The translations under genes were made by a program, and so were the position numbers. The notes below the pieces were generated by a model, which did no database searches, had not been told where the DNA came from, and saw only the letters and a list, made by a program, of their open reading frames with translations. 64,000 bases of DNA from Desulfopila sp. IMCC35006 (GTDB taxonomy: Bacteria > Desulfobacterota > Desulfobulbia > Desulfobulbales > Desulfocapsaceae): positions 434,001-498,000 of the forward strand of contig NZ_SWCM01000002.1 of the NCBI RefSeq assembly GCF_005116645.1, given 5' to 3'. Every line of letters begins with the position of its first letter. The first letter of the stretch is position 1. Positions 1-8,477 of the stretch are shown piece after piece.

Positions 1-253
1 CTCAACAAAACCCTACCAGAAAAACAACCACATTCAGACTCAAATTCCACCGCAAAATTCTCGTCTGCATCAACCACCCTAACAATCACCACCAACGCAA
101 CTGTCTGCACTTGCCCGGTTTACATACCGTAGATCTTGCCTTTCTTTAAAGAACTTTTATTATTTGACTTGAGCATGGGAACCTTACCCTTATAAACCTC
201 GAGACATTAAATATATTCATCCGAGGTTTGTTTTTTCACAATCGGAGGTGCAC
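1..253. other. Leader region, no gene seen
   Basis: No convincing coding frame is present before the YceI gene. An inverted repeat with arms AAACCTCG (194-201) and CGAGGTTT (222-229) is followed by a run of six T (231-236). This could be the terminator of a gene lying left of the window, although its 20-base loop is long. A good Shine-Dalgarno sequence GGAGG (244-248) serves the ATG at 254. Confidence 0.5.
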
Positions 254-853
254 ATGAACAAGAAATTACTTGTTTTCCTCATTATCGTCTTAAACGTCGG
301 ACCAATAATACGCTCCCTGCACGCCGAGGTTCGTCCCTGGAAGATTGATGAAGAGCATACAAACCTTTATTTCAGCGTCGATCATATCTATGCTAAAGTT
401 CAAGGCCGCTTCACCGATTACAGGGGAACGCTTCGCTTTGATCCGGACAACCTCAAGGACAGTACAATTTCCTTTGAAATCAAAGTAAAAAGTGTTGACA
501 CCGGGATAGGCAAGCGTGACAGGCATTTACGGTCAGCCGATTTCTTTGATGAGTCAAAATATCCATTCATGACATTTACCAGCCAGAGTATTACCAAGGC
601 AGAGGAAAACATTTACAACGTGAGCGGTATATTGACCATAAAAGATGTTTCTAAAGAGCTGGTTCTACCTCTTACTTTTGAGGGAATGAGAGAAAATCCT
701 TTAGCACCTGACATGGAAGTGGCAGGGTTTAATGGTCGTTTGACCCTTGACCGACTGGCATATAACGTTGGCGATGGGAAATATTACCAGATGGGTGCAG
801 TCGGCAAGGACGTCGATATTCTGGTAACAATCGAGGCACTGCGGAAAAAATGA
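254..853 (+). CDS. YceI-family periplasmic protein
   Basis: A 199-residue exported protein of the YceI/lipocalin-like family, whose characterised members bind isoprenoid-type lipids in a beta-barrel pocket. The N-terminus is a typical Sec signal (MNKK, hydrophobic run, cleavage near LHA-EV). The family hallmark RDRHLRSADFFD lies near residue 95, followed by the expected strand-rich half. I chose the ATG at 254 rather than the upstream in-frame GTG at 248 because GGAGG at 244-248 is correctly spaced for it. It lies 21 bases before the phosphatase gene and on the same strand, so it may lead the operon that follows. A lipid-binding periplasmic protein fits the lipid-linked theme of that operon, but this link is inference. 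Confidence 0.9.
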   Translation: MNKKLLVFLIIVLNVGPIIRSLHAEVRPWKIDEEHTNLYFSVDHIYAKVQGRFTDYRGTLRFDPDNLKDSTISFEIKVKSVDTGIGKRDRHLRSADFFDESKYPFMTFTSQSITKAEENIYNVSGILTIKDVSKELVLPLTFEGMRENPLAPDMEVAGFNGRLTLDRLAYNVGDGKYYQMGAVGKDVDILVTIEALRKK

Positions 854-874
854 TCCAGATGATGAAAGACACTC

Positions 875-1723
875 ATGCCCCCATACTCTATCGACAAAGT
901 CCAATTCCGGCGGGTGTTTTGTCTTGCTTGCCAAATGACTGAAAATACCGATACTTTTCCTGGAGATCGCAGATTACCGCTCACAGGGGCAACAAATTTT
1001 CGCGACCTTGGCTGGTACCCGACAGCCGAATTTCGCCGGGTAAAGAAGGGACTGGTCTATCGTTCGGATCACCTCTCCCGCCTCACTGCGGAAGATCAAC
1101 AAATTCTCGAGAGTCTCCGGTTCAAGTTGGTTTGCGATCTAAGAACTGTGCGCGAGCAGCAGAAGGCTCCGGACCTCCTGCCCGTAAGCGACACAATGCG
1201 TCTGCTTTCTCTGCCCATAGAGGCCCAGGGCTTTGACCCGTCGACAGCCATCGACCGACTGCGGAAAGGAGACGACAGATGGCTGTCCATGGATTTTTTC
1301 ATCGAACTCTACCGGCGATATCTTGACGATTTCGGACCTGTGTGGGGCAAAGTGATCAGTCTTGCTGCCTCTTCCGCCAATCTGCCGCTGGTCTTTCACT
1401 GTACCGGCGGCAAGGATCGCACTGGAATCTGTGCAGCATTGCTGCTCAAAGTACTTGGCGTGCAGGAGGCGAACATCTTCTTTGATTATGATCAGTCAAA
1501 TATCTGCAATGCCGAACGGCTGCAATCGATTTATGCCGAGTTTGCTGCTTTGGGTGTAGGGCCCGAAAAAGCCGCACCTTATCTACAGGCACCGACCGAA
1601 CTCTTGGTTGCCATGTTTGATCACCTTAAAAAAAACTACGGTACTATCGAAGACTATCTGACAAAAAAGGCGGGGCTGCAAGAGACAACGATCATAGCCT
1701 TACGGGAAGGATTGTTGCAATGA
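875..1723 (+). CDS. Tyrosine-protein phosphatase (PtpB/Y_phosphatase3-like)
   Basis: A 282-residue protein of the PtpB-like family of cysteine phosphatases (Y_phosphatase3), which act on phosphotyrosine, phosphoserine or phosphoinositide-type substrates. The P-loop HCTGGKDRTG (nucleophile Cys near residue 176) matches the CX5R signature, and the N-terminal family motif GATNFRDLG is present. It appears cytoplasmic, with no signal peptide. The start is uncertain: the ATG at 935 would give a 262-residue protein beginning MTENTDTF, which fits the family length better, and neither start has a strong ribosome site. The stop overlaps the next start as ATGA (1720-1723), so it is translationally coupled to the CDP-alcohol transferase. 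A phosphatase acting on a phosphorylated lipid head group is a plausible alternative to protein dephosphorylation. Confidence 0.85.
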   Translation: MPPYSIDKVQFRRVFCLACQMTENTDTFPGDRRLPLTGATNFRDLGWYPTAEFRRVKKGLVYRSDHLSRLTAEDQQILESLRFKLVCDLRTVREQQKAPDLLPVSDTMRLLSLPIEAQGFDPSTAIDRLRKGDDRWLSMDFFIELYRRYLDDFGPVWGKVISLAASSANLPLVFHCTGGKDRTGICAALLLKVLGVQEANIFFDYDQSNICNAERLQSIYAEFAALGVGPEKAAPYLQAPTELLVAMFDHLKKNYGTIEDYLTKKAGLQETTIIALREGLLQ

Positions 1724-2958
1724 AAAATCCGTCAGATACCACTGGAGGACATCCAGAAAAGTTCATCTCCCAAGACGAGCACCGACAGGAGGCACTGTTA
1801 CGATTGCGGCACCAATCGCGGTTTGCCGCAATGCTCCTTTTCTCCCCCTGGTTGACGACCGTATTCCTTTTCTGGTCATTCCTTCAAGACGAACCGATCA
1901 CCGTCCTGGCGCTTCTCCCCGGGCTGGTGGTAGCGATCTACCTGCAACAATATCTGTCAGGTCATCTGGCGAGCAACCATCGTTTTTTTGAAGAGGGCCA
2001 GCTCTTTTCTACCCTGGGAGCAGCCAACTGGATCACCCTGCTCCGTGCCGGGGCTATTGTAGCACTTGCCGGATTCCTACCACTGGCCATGCAGAGTCAG
2101 GGACTGGAAATTTCAAATGGACTATCCTGGGCTCCAGGGCTCATCTATCTCGGCATCTCCCTGGCTGATCTATGCGACGGTTTTGTTGCCAGAAGGCAAG
2201 GCAAGGAGACAGAACTCGGCAAACGGCTGGACATTGAAACCGACGCCGCAGGCCTGCTGGTGGCCTCCCTGCTGGCCGTTGCTCTCGGTCAAGTGCCGGT
2301 TATCTACCTCCTGGTGGGACTGGCCTATTACCCGTTTATCCTCGGTATCAGTTTGCGGCAAAAGAGCGCTCTTCCCGTGGTCGCTTTGCGGTCGCGTCCC
2401 TATTCGCGGATAATCGCCGGCTGCCAGATGGGCCTGGTGGGGATGGTCCTTTTGCCGATCTTTAATCCACCGTTCACCTTTGTTGCCGCCTATATTTTCA
2501 TGACGCCGCTGTTAGTCGGTTTCTTACGGGACTGGCTGGTCGTGTCCTGCCGGATAAAAACAGATGCGGACCAGCAGGCAGGCCTGGATCATTGGTTAAG
2601 GTCCTTGATGACAAAGGTGCCAATTGTCCTTCGTCTGATAATTCTGGTTGGCGGGATATACTCCTTCATCGACCCCGGCGATTATCGACTCCCCCTGGCC
2701 TGGCAACTGGCGTTGAGCCTCTGCATTCTGGCAGCAATTGTTGGCTTTATGGGCCGCAGCGCAGCTCTTTTTCTGGTCCTGCTGCTTGGCAGCACGCTAT
2801 CGCCATTAGGAACATCCTTTTTTTCAGGGACTCTTTTTGTCTCCGCTGCCGCACTGATGTTGAGTGGCACGGGAACCATGTCCCTCTGGGCGCCTGAAGA
2901 CAGGATACTCTATCGTCGTAACGAAAACGCAGTCATGAAGTCAAGGAAGGTCCCATGA
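1720..2958 (+). CDS. CDP-alcohol phosphatidyltransferase with extra membrane domains
   Basis: An integral membrane enzyme of the CDP-alcohol phosphatidyltransferase family, which transfers a phosphatidyl or phospho-alcohol group from a CDP-linked donor. The catalytic pattern DxxDGxxAR(x8)GxxxDxxxD is complete, with D150, D153, D171 and D175 placed exactly. The protein is 412 residues, about twice the family norm. It has roughly 100 N-terminal residues with membrane segments and a C-terminal half (from about 230) with four or more further hydrophobic helices that do not belong to the catalytic core. The substrate is not predictable from sequence. It overlaps both neighbours by ATGA. Together with the downstream AglD-type protein and the sulfatase-fold enzyme, it suggests synthesis and display of a membrane-anchored phospho-compound. 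Confidence 0.88.
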   Translation: MKNPSDTTGGHPEKFISQDEHRQEALLRLRHQSRFAAMLLFSPWLTTVFLFWSFLQDEPITVLALLPGLVVAIYLQQYLSGHLASNHRFFEEGQLFSTLGAANWITLLRAGAIVALAGFLPLAMQSQGLEISNGLSWAPGLIYLGISLADLCDGFVARRQGKETELGKRLDIETDAAGLLVASLLAVALGQVPVIYLLVGLAYYPFILGISLRQKSALPVVALRSRPYSRIIAGCQMGLVGMVLLPIFNPPFTFVAAYIFMTPLLVGFLRDWLVVSCRIKTDADQQAGLDHWLRSLMTKVPIVLRLIILVGGIYSFIDPGDYRLPLAWQLALSLCILAAIVGFMGRSAALFLVLLLGSTLSPLGTSFFSGTLFVSAAALMLSGTGTMSLWAPEDRILYRRNENAVMKSRKVP

Positions 2959-4055
2959 GCCCGCCTCCCACATCAACAGCCGAGGGTTCATGCATATCTG
3001 CCACTCTCAGGCGGGCGATGTCACGGAGCAGGCGCTGGCTTTTCGGGCTGCTCGGTTTGGCACTGGCCTGGCATGCGCTGCGGGGTGTCGCCTGGCTCGA
3101 GGTGTGGGCTCTTTTGGCCGGAATCGGCCCCTTGGCCATCCTGAGCATTGCAGCTGTCAACCTGCTGTTGCTGACCTTGATGACGGCCCGGTGGTGGTTA
3201 CTTTTAAGGACCCTGGGGTCGCCGGTCGGTTTGCTCCCTCTCTGCGCCTATCGCACCGCCGCCAACGCCATCAGCTACCTCACCCCCGGTCCCCATTTCG
3301 GCGGAGAACCCCTGTCTATATACCTTCTGAACCATCGACAAGAAACGAGTCTGTCTTCTGCTTCGACATCGGTGATCGTGGACCGGTTGCTGGAACTTCT
3401 GGCAAGCTTTGTCGTCCTGTCCCTCTCCATGGGCATTCTGGTCCTTACCGAAAACGACATCTTTGCCGGGAGCAAGGGTCTGTTCTTCGTCATTGCCGTG
3501 CTGGCGCTTTTTACTTGGATTCTGTCCGCACTCTTTACCGGCAGAAGACCACTTTCCCGGTCTGTCTTTCTGCTCAAGAGGCTTTGCCCTTTCATTCCAT
3601 GGACCAATGGAGCTTTGATGGAAATCATTGTCCGGGGAGAGACTACGGCCGAATCTGTCTTTCGGGGGAACCGCCACCAATTTCTGTTTGCCAACCTGCT
3701 CTCGCTGGCTCACTGGCTTGGGGTCTTTACCGAATTCTGGTTGATGTCCCTCTTTCTTGGCTTTCCTTTGTCGCTTTGGCATCTGACCGCGGTGGTCGTG
3801 GTCGCACGCCTGGCCTTTTTCACGCCCTTACCGGCGGGTATCGGTGTTCTCGAGTCAGCTCTGCCCTGGGTTACCGCAACCCTTGGGCTGGGGGGCACCT
3901 TTGGGCTGAGTCTCTGCCTGATCATTCGGTTCCGTGATCTTCTCTTTACACTGGCTGGCATAGGGCTTGCCATGAAGTATTTGACTTGCCGCAGGAAGGC
4001 CGTTATCATCAAGGGTACATTAGCTGAGCCAGTGTCAAACGATGCCCTGAAATAA
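2955..4055 (+). CDS. AglD/YbhN-type lysylphosphatidylglycerol synthase TM-region protein
   Basis: A 366-residue polytopic membrane protein of the PF03706 family (the membrane domain of MprF, also AglD/YbhN), associated with flipping or transferring lipid-linked groups. Family landmarks are TPGPHFGGEPL near residue 110 followed by VDRLLELLA, and the C-terminal segment PLPAGIGVLESAL. About eight hydrophobic helices are visible. It starts with ATGA overlap onto the CDP-alcohol transferase. The protein has no soluble aminoacyl-transferase domain, so it is not a complete MprF. A gap of about 150 bases follows before the RibD-type gene, the only appreciable break in the operon. Confidence 0.87.
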   Translation: MSPPPTSTAEGSCISATLRRAMSRSRRWLFGLLGLALAWHALRGVAWLEVWALLAGIGPLAILSIAAVNLLLLTLMTARWWLLLRTLGSPVGLLPLCAYRTAANAISYLTPGPHFGGEPLSIYLLNHRQETSLSSASTSVIVDRLLELLASFVVLSLSMGILVLTENDIFAGSKGLFFVIAVLALFTWILSALFTGRRPLSRSVFLLKRLCPFIPWTNGALMEIIVRGETTAESVFRGNRHQFLFANLLSLAHWLGVFTEFWLMSLFLGFPLSLWHLTAVVVVARLAFFTPLPAGIGVLESALPWVTATLGLGGTFGLSLCLIIRFRDLLFTLAGIGLAMKYLTCRRKAVIIKGTLAEPVSNDALK

Positions 4056-4205
4056 CCGCAGAATGGCGGAGCAACGCAGCCCATTTAGCGGAAAGATTGA
4101 AAATCCTGTCAACATGGTATTTGACGGACTACACCAAATACCTACAGCTACGCGGCACGGAAACAGATCGGATATTTTGCTTTGCGTCGCCGCTAAAGGA
4201 TGCCT

Positions 4206-4934
4206 ATGGATGATCGTCACCAGGAAGTCTGGCTTGACCAACTGCCAAGTCTGTCAAGGGAGTTCTTCGAACGTCACCACCGGCCGCTGGTCATTGTATC
4301 CTACGCCCAGAGTCTGGACGGCAGTATTGCCACCCGGAATCGAGAACCGCTTCGGTTGAGCTGCAACCAGGCCATGGTCCTGACCCATCGCATCCGTGCC
4401 GCCAGCGATGCCATTGTCATCGGGATCAATACCCTGGTGGTCGACAACCCCCAGCTGACCGTACGTCTTATCGAAGGAACAAACCCCCAACCAATTGTTC
4501 TCGACAGTAAACTGCGCATCCCTTTGCGGGCACGGCTGCTTGAGCGGACCGACCACCGTTGCTGGGTGGCCTGTGTCGACAGAAGCGACCCCGAGCGAAT
4601 CCGGGTTGTGGAAAGTCGGGGCGCAGAGGTCATTCGCTGCAACGGTGATCTTCTGGGCAGAGTTGCGCTGCCGCATCTGCTGCATCAACTTGGCGAGAGG
4701 GGCATCAGAAGCATCATGGTGGAAGGCGGCAGCCAGGTAATTACCAGCTTCTTCGAGGCACGTCTGGTGGACCAGGTCATCATCACTATCGCCCCTCGCC
4801 TGGTGGGAGGCCTTACAGTATTGAGCCGGCATGTTGTCGGTGATGGTTCTCAGCTGCATCTCAATCCCGCGTCCTACCAATCCTGCGGCTCGGATGTCAT
4901 CCTCTGGGGTAGGCCGCAGTGGCAGACGCAATGA
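4206..4934 (+). CDS. RibD C-terminal/dihydrofolate-reductase-like reductase
   Basis: A 242-residue stand-alone member of the RibD_C (DHFR-fold) family. Relatives reduce the ribosyl group of 5-amino-6-ribosylamino-uracil phosphate with NADPH in riboflavin synthesis, or the archaeal diamino-pyrimidinone equivalent. Recognisable blocks are VSYAQSLDGSIA near the N-terminus, a GINTLVVDNPQLTVR block, and the NADPH-site IMVEGGSQVITSF followed by APRLVGG. There is no deaminase domain and no other riboflavin gene nearby, so it probably serves the local pathway. I prefer ATG 4206 (AAGG at 4196-4199 is well spaced); the in-frame ATG at 4200 is possible. The stop overlaps the next start (ATGA at 4931). 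Confidence 0.85.
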   Translation: MDDRHQEVWLDQLPSLSREFFERHHRPLVIVSYAQSLDGSIATRNREPLRLSCNQAMVLTHRIRAASDAIVIGINTLVVDNPQLTVRLIEGTNPQPIVLDSKLRIPLRARLLERTDHRCWVACVDRSDPERIRVVESRGAEVIRCNGDLLGRVALPHLLHQLGERGIRSIMVEGGSQVITSFFEARLVDQVIITIAPRLVGGLTVLSRHVVGDGSQLHLNPASYQSCGSDVILWGRPQWQTQ

Positions 4935-5983
4935 GGCAGCATCGACTCGAATTTACCGAGCCGGGCCGGGTTGAGGTAAAGATCGGGCAGGCACCGCAAC
5001 CCGCCGCCGATCAAGTTCTGGTGCAGACGTACTGTTCGGCCGTCAGTCCCGGGACGGAGATGCTGGTTTACCGGGGGCAGTGGCCACCGGGAGTCTCGGT
5101 AGACAGCACCATTGCCGCCCTTGAGGGAACCTTTGCCTACCCTCTTGCCTATGGCTACTGTGCGGTAGGCCGGGTAGTTGCCAAGGGGGCGACCGTATCA
5201 GCCGACTGGCTTGGCCGCCGGGTCTTCGCCTTCCATCCCCACCAAAACCTCTTCTGCGCGAAACCTGACACCCTTCATCCTGTTCCTGATGACCTGGATA
5301 ATGAAACTGCCCTCTTTCTGCCCAGCATGGAGACTGCGGTTAACTTGCTGCTGGACGGTTCTCCGCTGATCGGCGAAAATATTGTTGTTATCGGTCAGGG
5401 CATCATTGGTCTTCTCACTACCGCTCTGCTCGCCCGTTTTCCTTTGACCACTCTCGCGACGCTTGACGCTCACCCGCTGCGGCGCAAGGCCTCCATTGCT
5501 CTTGGTGCCGGCGAGAGCTTTGCCCCTGAGGATGCTGACTCCTTCAGCTGGTTGGGCGGGGTTCCGGGCCAGGGTGGTGTGGCGGATCTGGTATACGAAC
5601 TCTCTGGTAATCCGTCGGCACTGAATACCGCTCTTTCGCTCACCCGCTTTAATGGCCGGGTGGTGGTCGGTTCCTGGTATGGCGCGAAAAAGGCGGAACT
5701 GGACCTCGGCTCCTTCTTTCACCGCGGCCGTATCTCGCTTATCAGTTCCCAGGTGAGCAGTCTGGCCCCTGAACTGACCGGTCGATGGCAGAACCGTCGA
5801 CGGCTGGATCTGGCCTGGGAGATGTTGCGGCAAGTTCGCCCCTCAGGCTGCATCACCCATCGATTTGGTCTGAAAGATGCGGCCTTAGCCTATGCCCTCA
5901 TCGACCACAGGCCTGGAGAGACGATTCAGGTCATCTTCGACTATCAAAGCACAGAGGAACTGTCTGATAAAACAAGGAGATAA
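4931..5983 (+). CDS. BchC-like medium-chain dehydrogenase without zinc ligands
   Basis: A 350-residue medium-chain dehydrogenase/reductase. The Rossmann fold is visible at VVIGQGIIGLLTTALL. The N-terminal block SAVSPGTEMLVYRG is like the SGISRGTE-type motif of the BchC (bacteriochlorophyllide hydroxyethyl dehydrogenase) branch. The catalytic zinc ligands of classical alcohol dehydrogenases are replaced (Cys to Ser, GHE to GYC) and the four-Cys structural zinc loop is absent. It is therefore likely a zinc-independent NAD(P)-dependent oxidoreductase acting on a hydroxylated side chain. The start at 4931 overlaps the preceding stop; an in-frame GTG at 4919 is less likely. No bacteriochlorophyll genes are nearby, so a role in photosynthesis is not supported. 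Confidence 0.82.
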   Translation: MRQHRLEFTEPGRVEVKIGQAPQPAADQVLVQTYCSAVSPGTEMLVYRGQWPPGVSVDSTIAALEGTFAYPLAYGYCAVGRVVAKGATVSADWLGRRVFAFHPHQNLFCAKPDTLHPVPDDLDNETALFLPSMETAVNLLLDGSPLIGENIVVIGQGIIGLLTTALLARFPLTTLATLDAHPLRRKASIALGAGESFAPEDADSFSWLGGVPGQGGVADLVYELSGNPSALNTALSLTRFNGRVVVGSWYGAKKAELDLGSFFHRGRISLISSQVSSLAPELTGRWQNRRRLDLAWEMLRQVRPSGCITHRFGLKDAALAYALIDHRPGETIQVIFDYQSTEELSDKTRR

Positions 5984-5987
5984 TGCC

Positions 5988-6365
5988 ATGTACAATCTCG
6001 GAGTAGCGCGCGAATTCAATGCCCGGCATTACCTTATCGGTGGTGACTGGGGTGAGGAGAATGTCGAACATTCCCATCATTACCGAATAGAGCTGATTCT
6101 GGAGAAAAAGGACCTGGACCGCCATGGCTTCCTGGTTGATATTGTCGAGGTGGAACGCCATCTGGACGAGGTGGTCGCAGATTTCCAGGGCCAGACCCTC
6201 AACGCGCTCGACGCCTTCGCAGGCATCAACCCCAGCATCGAGCGGCTGGCCACAATATTACAGGAAATTTTCAGAGAGCGGCTTGGGTCATTGCAGCTCG
6301 AAGCCCTTACCGTCAAAATCTGGGAGAACGATATCGCCTGGACTTCTTACCGCACCACCATCTGA
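5988..6365 (+). CDS. 6-pyruvoyltetrahydropterin synthase-like protein, altered active site
   Basis: A 125-residue protein of the PTPS/QueD fold. The zinc-binding histidines are kept (H14 in FNARHYL, H28 and H30 in EHSHHY). The pterin-anchoring Glu is kept as E113 in IWENDIAW, and the INPSIERLA helix matches the family PTxENLA. The usual catalytic Cys four residues before the HxH pair is E24, and the Asp-His dyad of the LDHxxLN motif is replaced by Q67-G68 in FQGQTLN. This resembles PTPS-III-type replacement of Cys by Glu plus a further loss. It should bind a pterin-like ring but not run the normal synthase chemistry. The start at 5988 has AAGGAGA at 5974-5980; the preceding gene ends 4 bases upstream. 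Confidence 0.85.
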   Translation: MYNLGVAREFNARHYLIGGDWGEENVEHSHHYRIELILEKKDLDRHGFLVDIVEVERHLDEVVADFQGQTLNALDAFAGINPSIERLATILQEIFRERLGSLQLEALTVKIWENDIAWTSYRTTI

Positions 6366-7525
6366 TGCGTATCGGCTTTATCATATACGGCAGCCTTGAT
6401 ACTCTCACCGGTGGCTATCTCTATGACCAGATTGTGGTTCAAGGTCTCAAGCGGCTTGGCCATGAGGTGGAGGTTATCAGTCTTCCATCCGGCTGCTATC
6501 TCCAAAAGCTGCTCTGTGGTTTTTCCCAGTGGCCTGCTCGCTGCATGCTGAATAAAAAGTTCGATATCATTATTCAGGACGAACTCTGTCATCCGTCGCT
6601 TTTTCTGCCGAACAAACAACTCCTTCGGCAGAAAACCCGTCCCCTTCTGGTGGCCCTCGTCCATCATATCCTCTGCGACGAACCACGCCATCGCTGGCAC
6701 AATATGCTGCTGGCTTTCGCCGAAAGGAGCTTTCTTGCCTCGGTTGATGGTTTTATCTGCAACTCGGAAACTACCCGCAGGAAAGTGAGATCCCTGGTCG
6801 ACCATAATCGGCCCGAGCTTATCGCCTACCCGGCCGGAGACCGATTGGGAAGCCCTCTCTCAGCTCAAGTTATCGAAAAACGAACCCAGCGCCCCGGGCC
6901 CCTGGAATTATTCTTTCTTGGTATTGTGATCCCCAGAAAAGGCTTGCTGCCATTGCTCAGAGCGCTGCATAAGGTTGACCGAAAGGTCTGGCGCTTGACA
7001 GTGGTTGGTGGTCTTGACTTCGATCCCGCACATACAGCCGAGGTACGACAACTCTGCTCGCAACTTGACCTGACCGATTCGGTCCGGTTCCTCGGCCCCC
7101 TGCAGGATGCCCGACTGATTGAGGTTCTGAGCAACAGCCATCTCTTCTGTATGCCCTATGCTTACGAGGGTTTTGGTATCGCGATCCTGGAAGCCATGGC
7201 CTTTGGCCTGCCGGCCATCGGTTGCCAAAATGGGGCTGCAGGCGAAACCATACATCATGGGGTGAACGGCTTTCTGCTGGCGCCTGACGACCTCGCTGGA
7301 TTGGGGCCGCTGCTCATCAAACTACACAAAGATCGACAGGATCTGCAGCGTCTGGCGCTTGCCGCCTGTGCAACCTATGCCCGCAGCCCGGGCTGGCAGG
7401 ACAGCGTGGCAGCCATTGACTCCTTTCTCCGGGAAATGAAGGGTTTTCAGGATCAAAGAGAAATTACCGGGCGGTCTCGAAATCCTAAGACCTCCAGACG
7501 GGAAGACTTCGATGCGACAAAATAA
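6365..7525 (+). CDS. GT4-family glycosyltransferase
   Basis: A 386-residue GT-B glycosyltransferase of family 4, a retaining enzyme that normally uses a nucleotide sugar. The diagnostic EX7E is in EGFGIAILEAMAFG (E268 and E276), and the N-terminal glycine-rich GGYLYDQ block sits near residue 17. The acceptor cannot be read from sequence. Its start overlaps the stop of the pterin-synthase-like gene (TGATG), so the two are tightly coupled. Glycosylation of a pterin-like product, as known for cyanobacterial pterin glucosides, is an attractive but unproven reading. The next gene begins 14 bases before this one ends. Confidence 0.88.
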   Translation: MRIGFIIYGSLDTLTGGYLYDQIVVQGLKRLGHEVEVISLPSGCYLQKLLCGFSQWPARCMLNKKFDIIIQDELCHPSLFLPNKQLLRQKTRPLLVALVHHILCDEPRHRWHNMLLAFAERSFLASVDGFICNSETTRRKVRSLVDHNRPELIAYPAGDRLGSPLSAQVIEKRTQRPGPLELFFLGIVIPRKGLLPLLRALHKVDRKVWRLTVVGGLDFDPAHTAEVRQLCSQLDLTDSVRFLGPLQDARLIEVLSNSHLFCMPYAYEGFGIAILEAMAFGLPAIGCQNGAAGETIHHGVNGFLLAPDDLAGLGPLLIKLHKDRQDLQRLALAACATYARSPGWQDSVAAIDSFLREMKGFQDQREITGRSRNPKTSRREDFDATK

Positions 7526-8477
7526 TCGCATAAACAGTGAAAGTCGCCAAGCGATAAGGGATGCAGCCGATCGCAGCTTTGATTCCCGTTACCTCGCCGC
7601 CAAGAAGACCATTGATGACCAATCGCTTAATCACCATGTGTGGAAGACACTGCACTCCTCCCTGCAGCAGACCCCAAGGAGTAAGCCGCTGAATATTCTT
7701 GAGATAGGCGCCGGTATCGGCACCATGTTCGAACGAATGGTTGACAGGGGTTTGCTGACCGGTCCTGCTACCTATGTTGCCACCGACAGTGATCCCGGCC
7801 AACTGGCAGCGGCACGGCAATATCTTTCGCAGTGGGCAAAGCGTCGTGGTCATGCTTTGTTGTGGTCGGGTGAATATGGTGGTGATCTGCACACGTCAAG
7901 GGCTGATATCTCGCTGAGCCTTGCTCTTGCCAGTGCCGAAGAGCTCGCCGACAGGGCGGATGCACTCACTCCTTTTCATCTGGTGATAGCCCATGCCGTG
8001 CTTGATCTGGTTGATTTTCCAGTTGTGCTTCACCGACTTTTGTCACGCCTTGCCGCTAATGGCATGGCCTATTTCACCTGCAACTTTGATGGCGAGACCC
8101 TTTTCCTGCCGGAGAATGAAGATGACCAGGAGATCATTGGCCTCTATCATGCCTCCATGGAAACGCGGCTCAGAGGGGCAAGCCACACGGGTCGAAGACT
8201 TCTGGGCTTTTTGCAAGGTCCGCCCCTGGATCTTTTGGCTGCCGGAAGTTCGGACTGGATCGTCCATCCCCGTGATCGTCGTTACTCAAAAGATGAGGTT
8301 TTTTTCCTGCATGCAATCATTGATACTGTGGAGAAGGAACTTGCTAAAAAGCCCAGCCCGCCATCCAGCCTGGCTGCCTGGGCAAGTGTGCGACGCCGTC
8401 AGGTCGAGGCCGGTGAATTGTCACTTCTGGCTCGCCATCTTGATATCCTGGCCCGACGCCTTCCAGCCCCGCCATGA
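7512..8477 (+). CDS. Class I SAM-dependent methyltransferase
   Basis: A 321-residue methyltransferase. Motif I (ILEIGAGIGTMFERMV, near residue 65) binds S-adenosylmethionine, motif II follows as YVATDSD, and post-motif segments HLVIAHAVLDLVDFP and the RLAANGMAYFTCNF strand complete the Rossmann core. The N-terminal 50 residues and a C-terminal 100-residue helical extension are not typical of any substrate class I recognise. It overlaps the glycosyltransferase by 14 bases and the sulfatase-fold gene by ATGA, so it belongs to the same pathway. The methyl acceptor is unknown. Confidence 0.85.
   Translation: MRQNNRINSESRQAIRDAADRSFDSRYLAAKKTIDDQSLNHHVWKTLHSSLQQTPRSKPLNILEIGAGIGTMFERMVDRGLLTGPATYVATDSDPGQLAAARQYLSQWAKRRGHALLWSGEYGGDLHTSRADISLSLALASAEELADRADALTPFHLVIAHAVLDLVDFPVVLHRLLSRLAANGMAYFTCNFDGETLFLPENEDDQEIIGLYHASMETRLRGASHTGRRLLGFLQGPPLDLLAAGSSDWIVHPRDRRYSKDEVFFLHAIIDTVEKELAKKPSPPSSLAAWASVRRRQVEAGELSLLARHLDILARRLPAPP

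Noticed and set aside
2990-3937. 315-codon frame on the plus strand in another phase
   Set aside because: Overlaps the AglD-like membrane protein gene with ATGA linkage and clear membrane domain motifs; the alternative frame shows no domain and Arg/Pro-rich composition typical of an out-of-frame translation.
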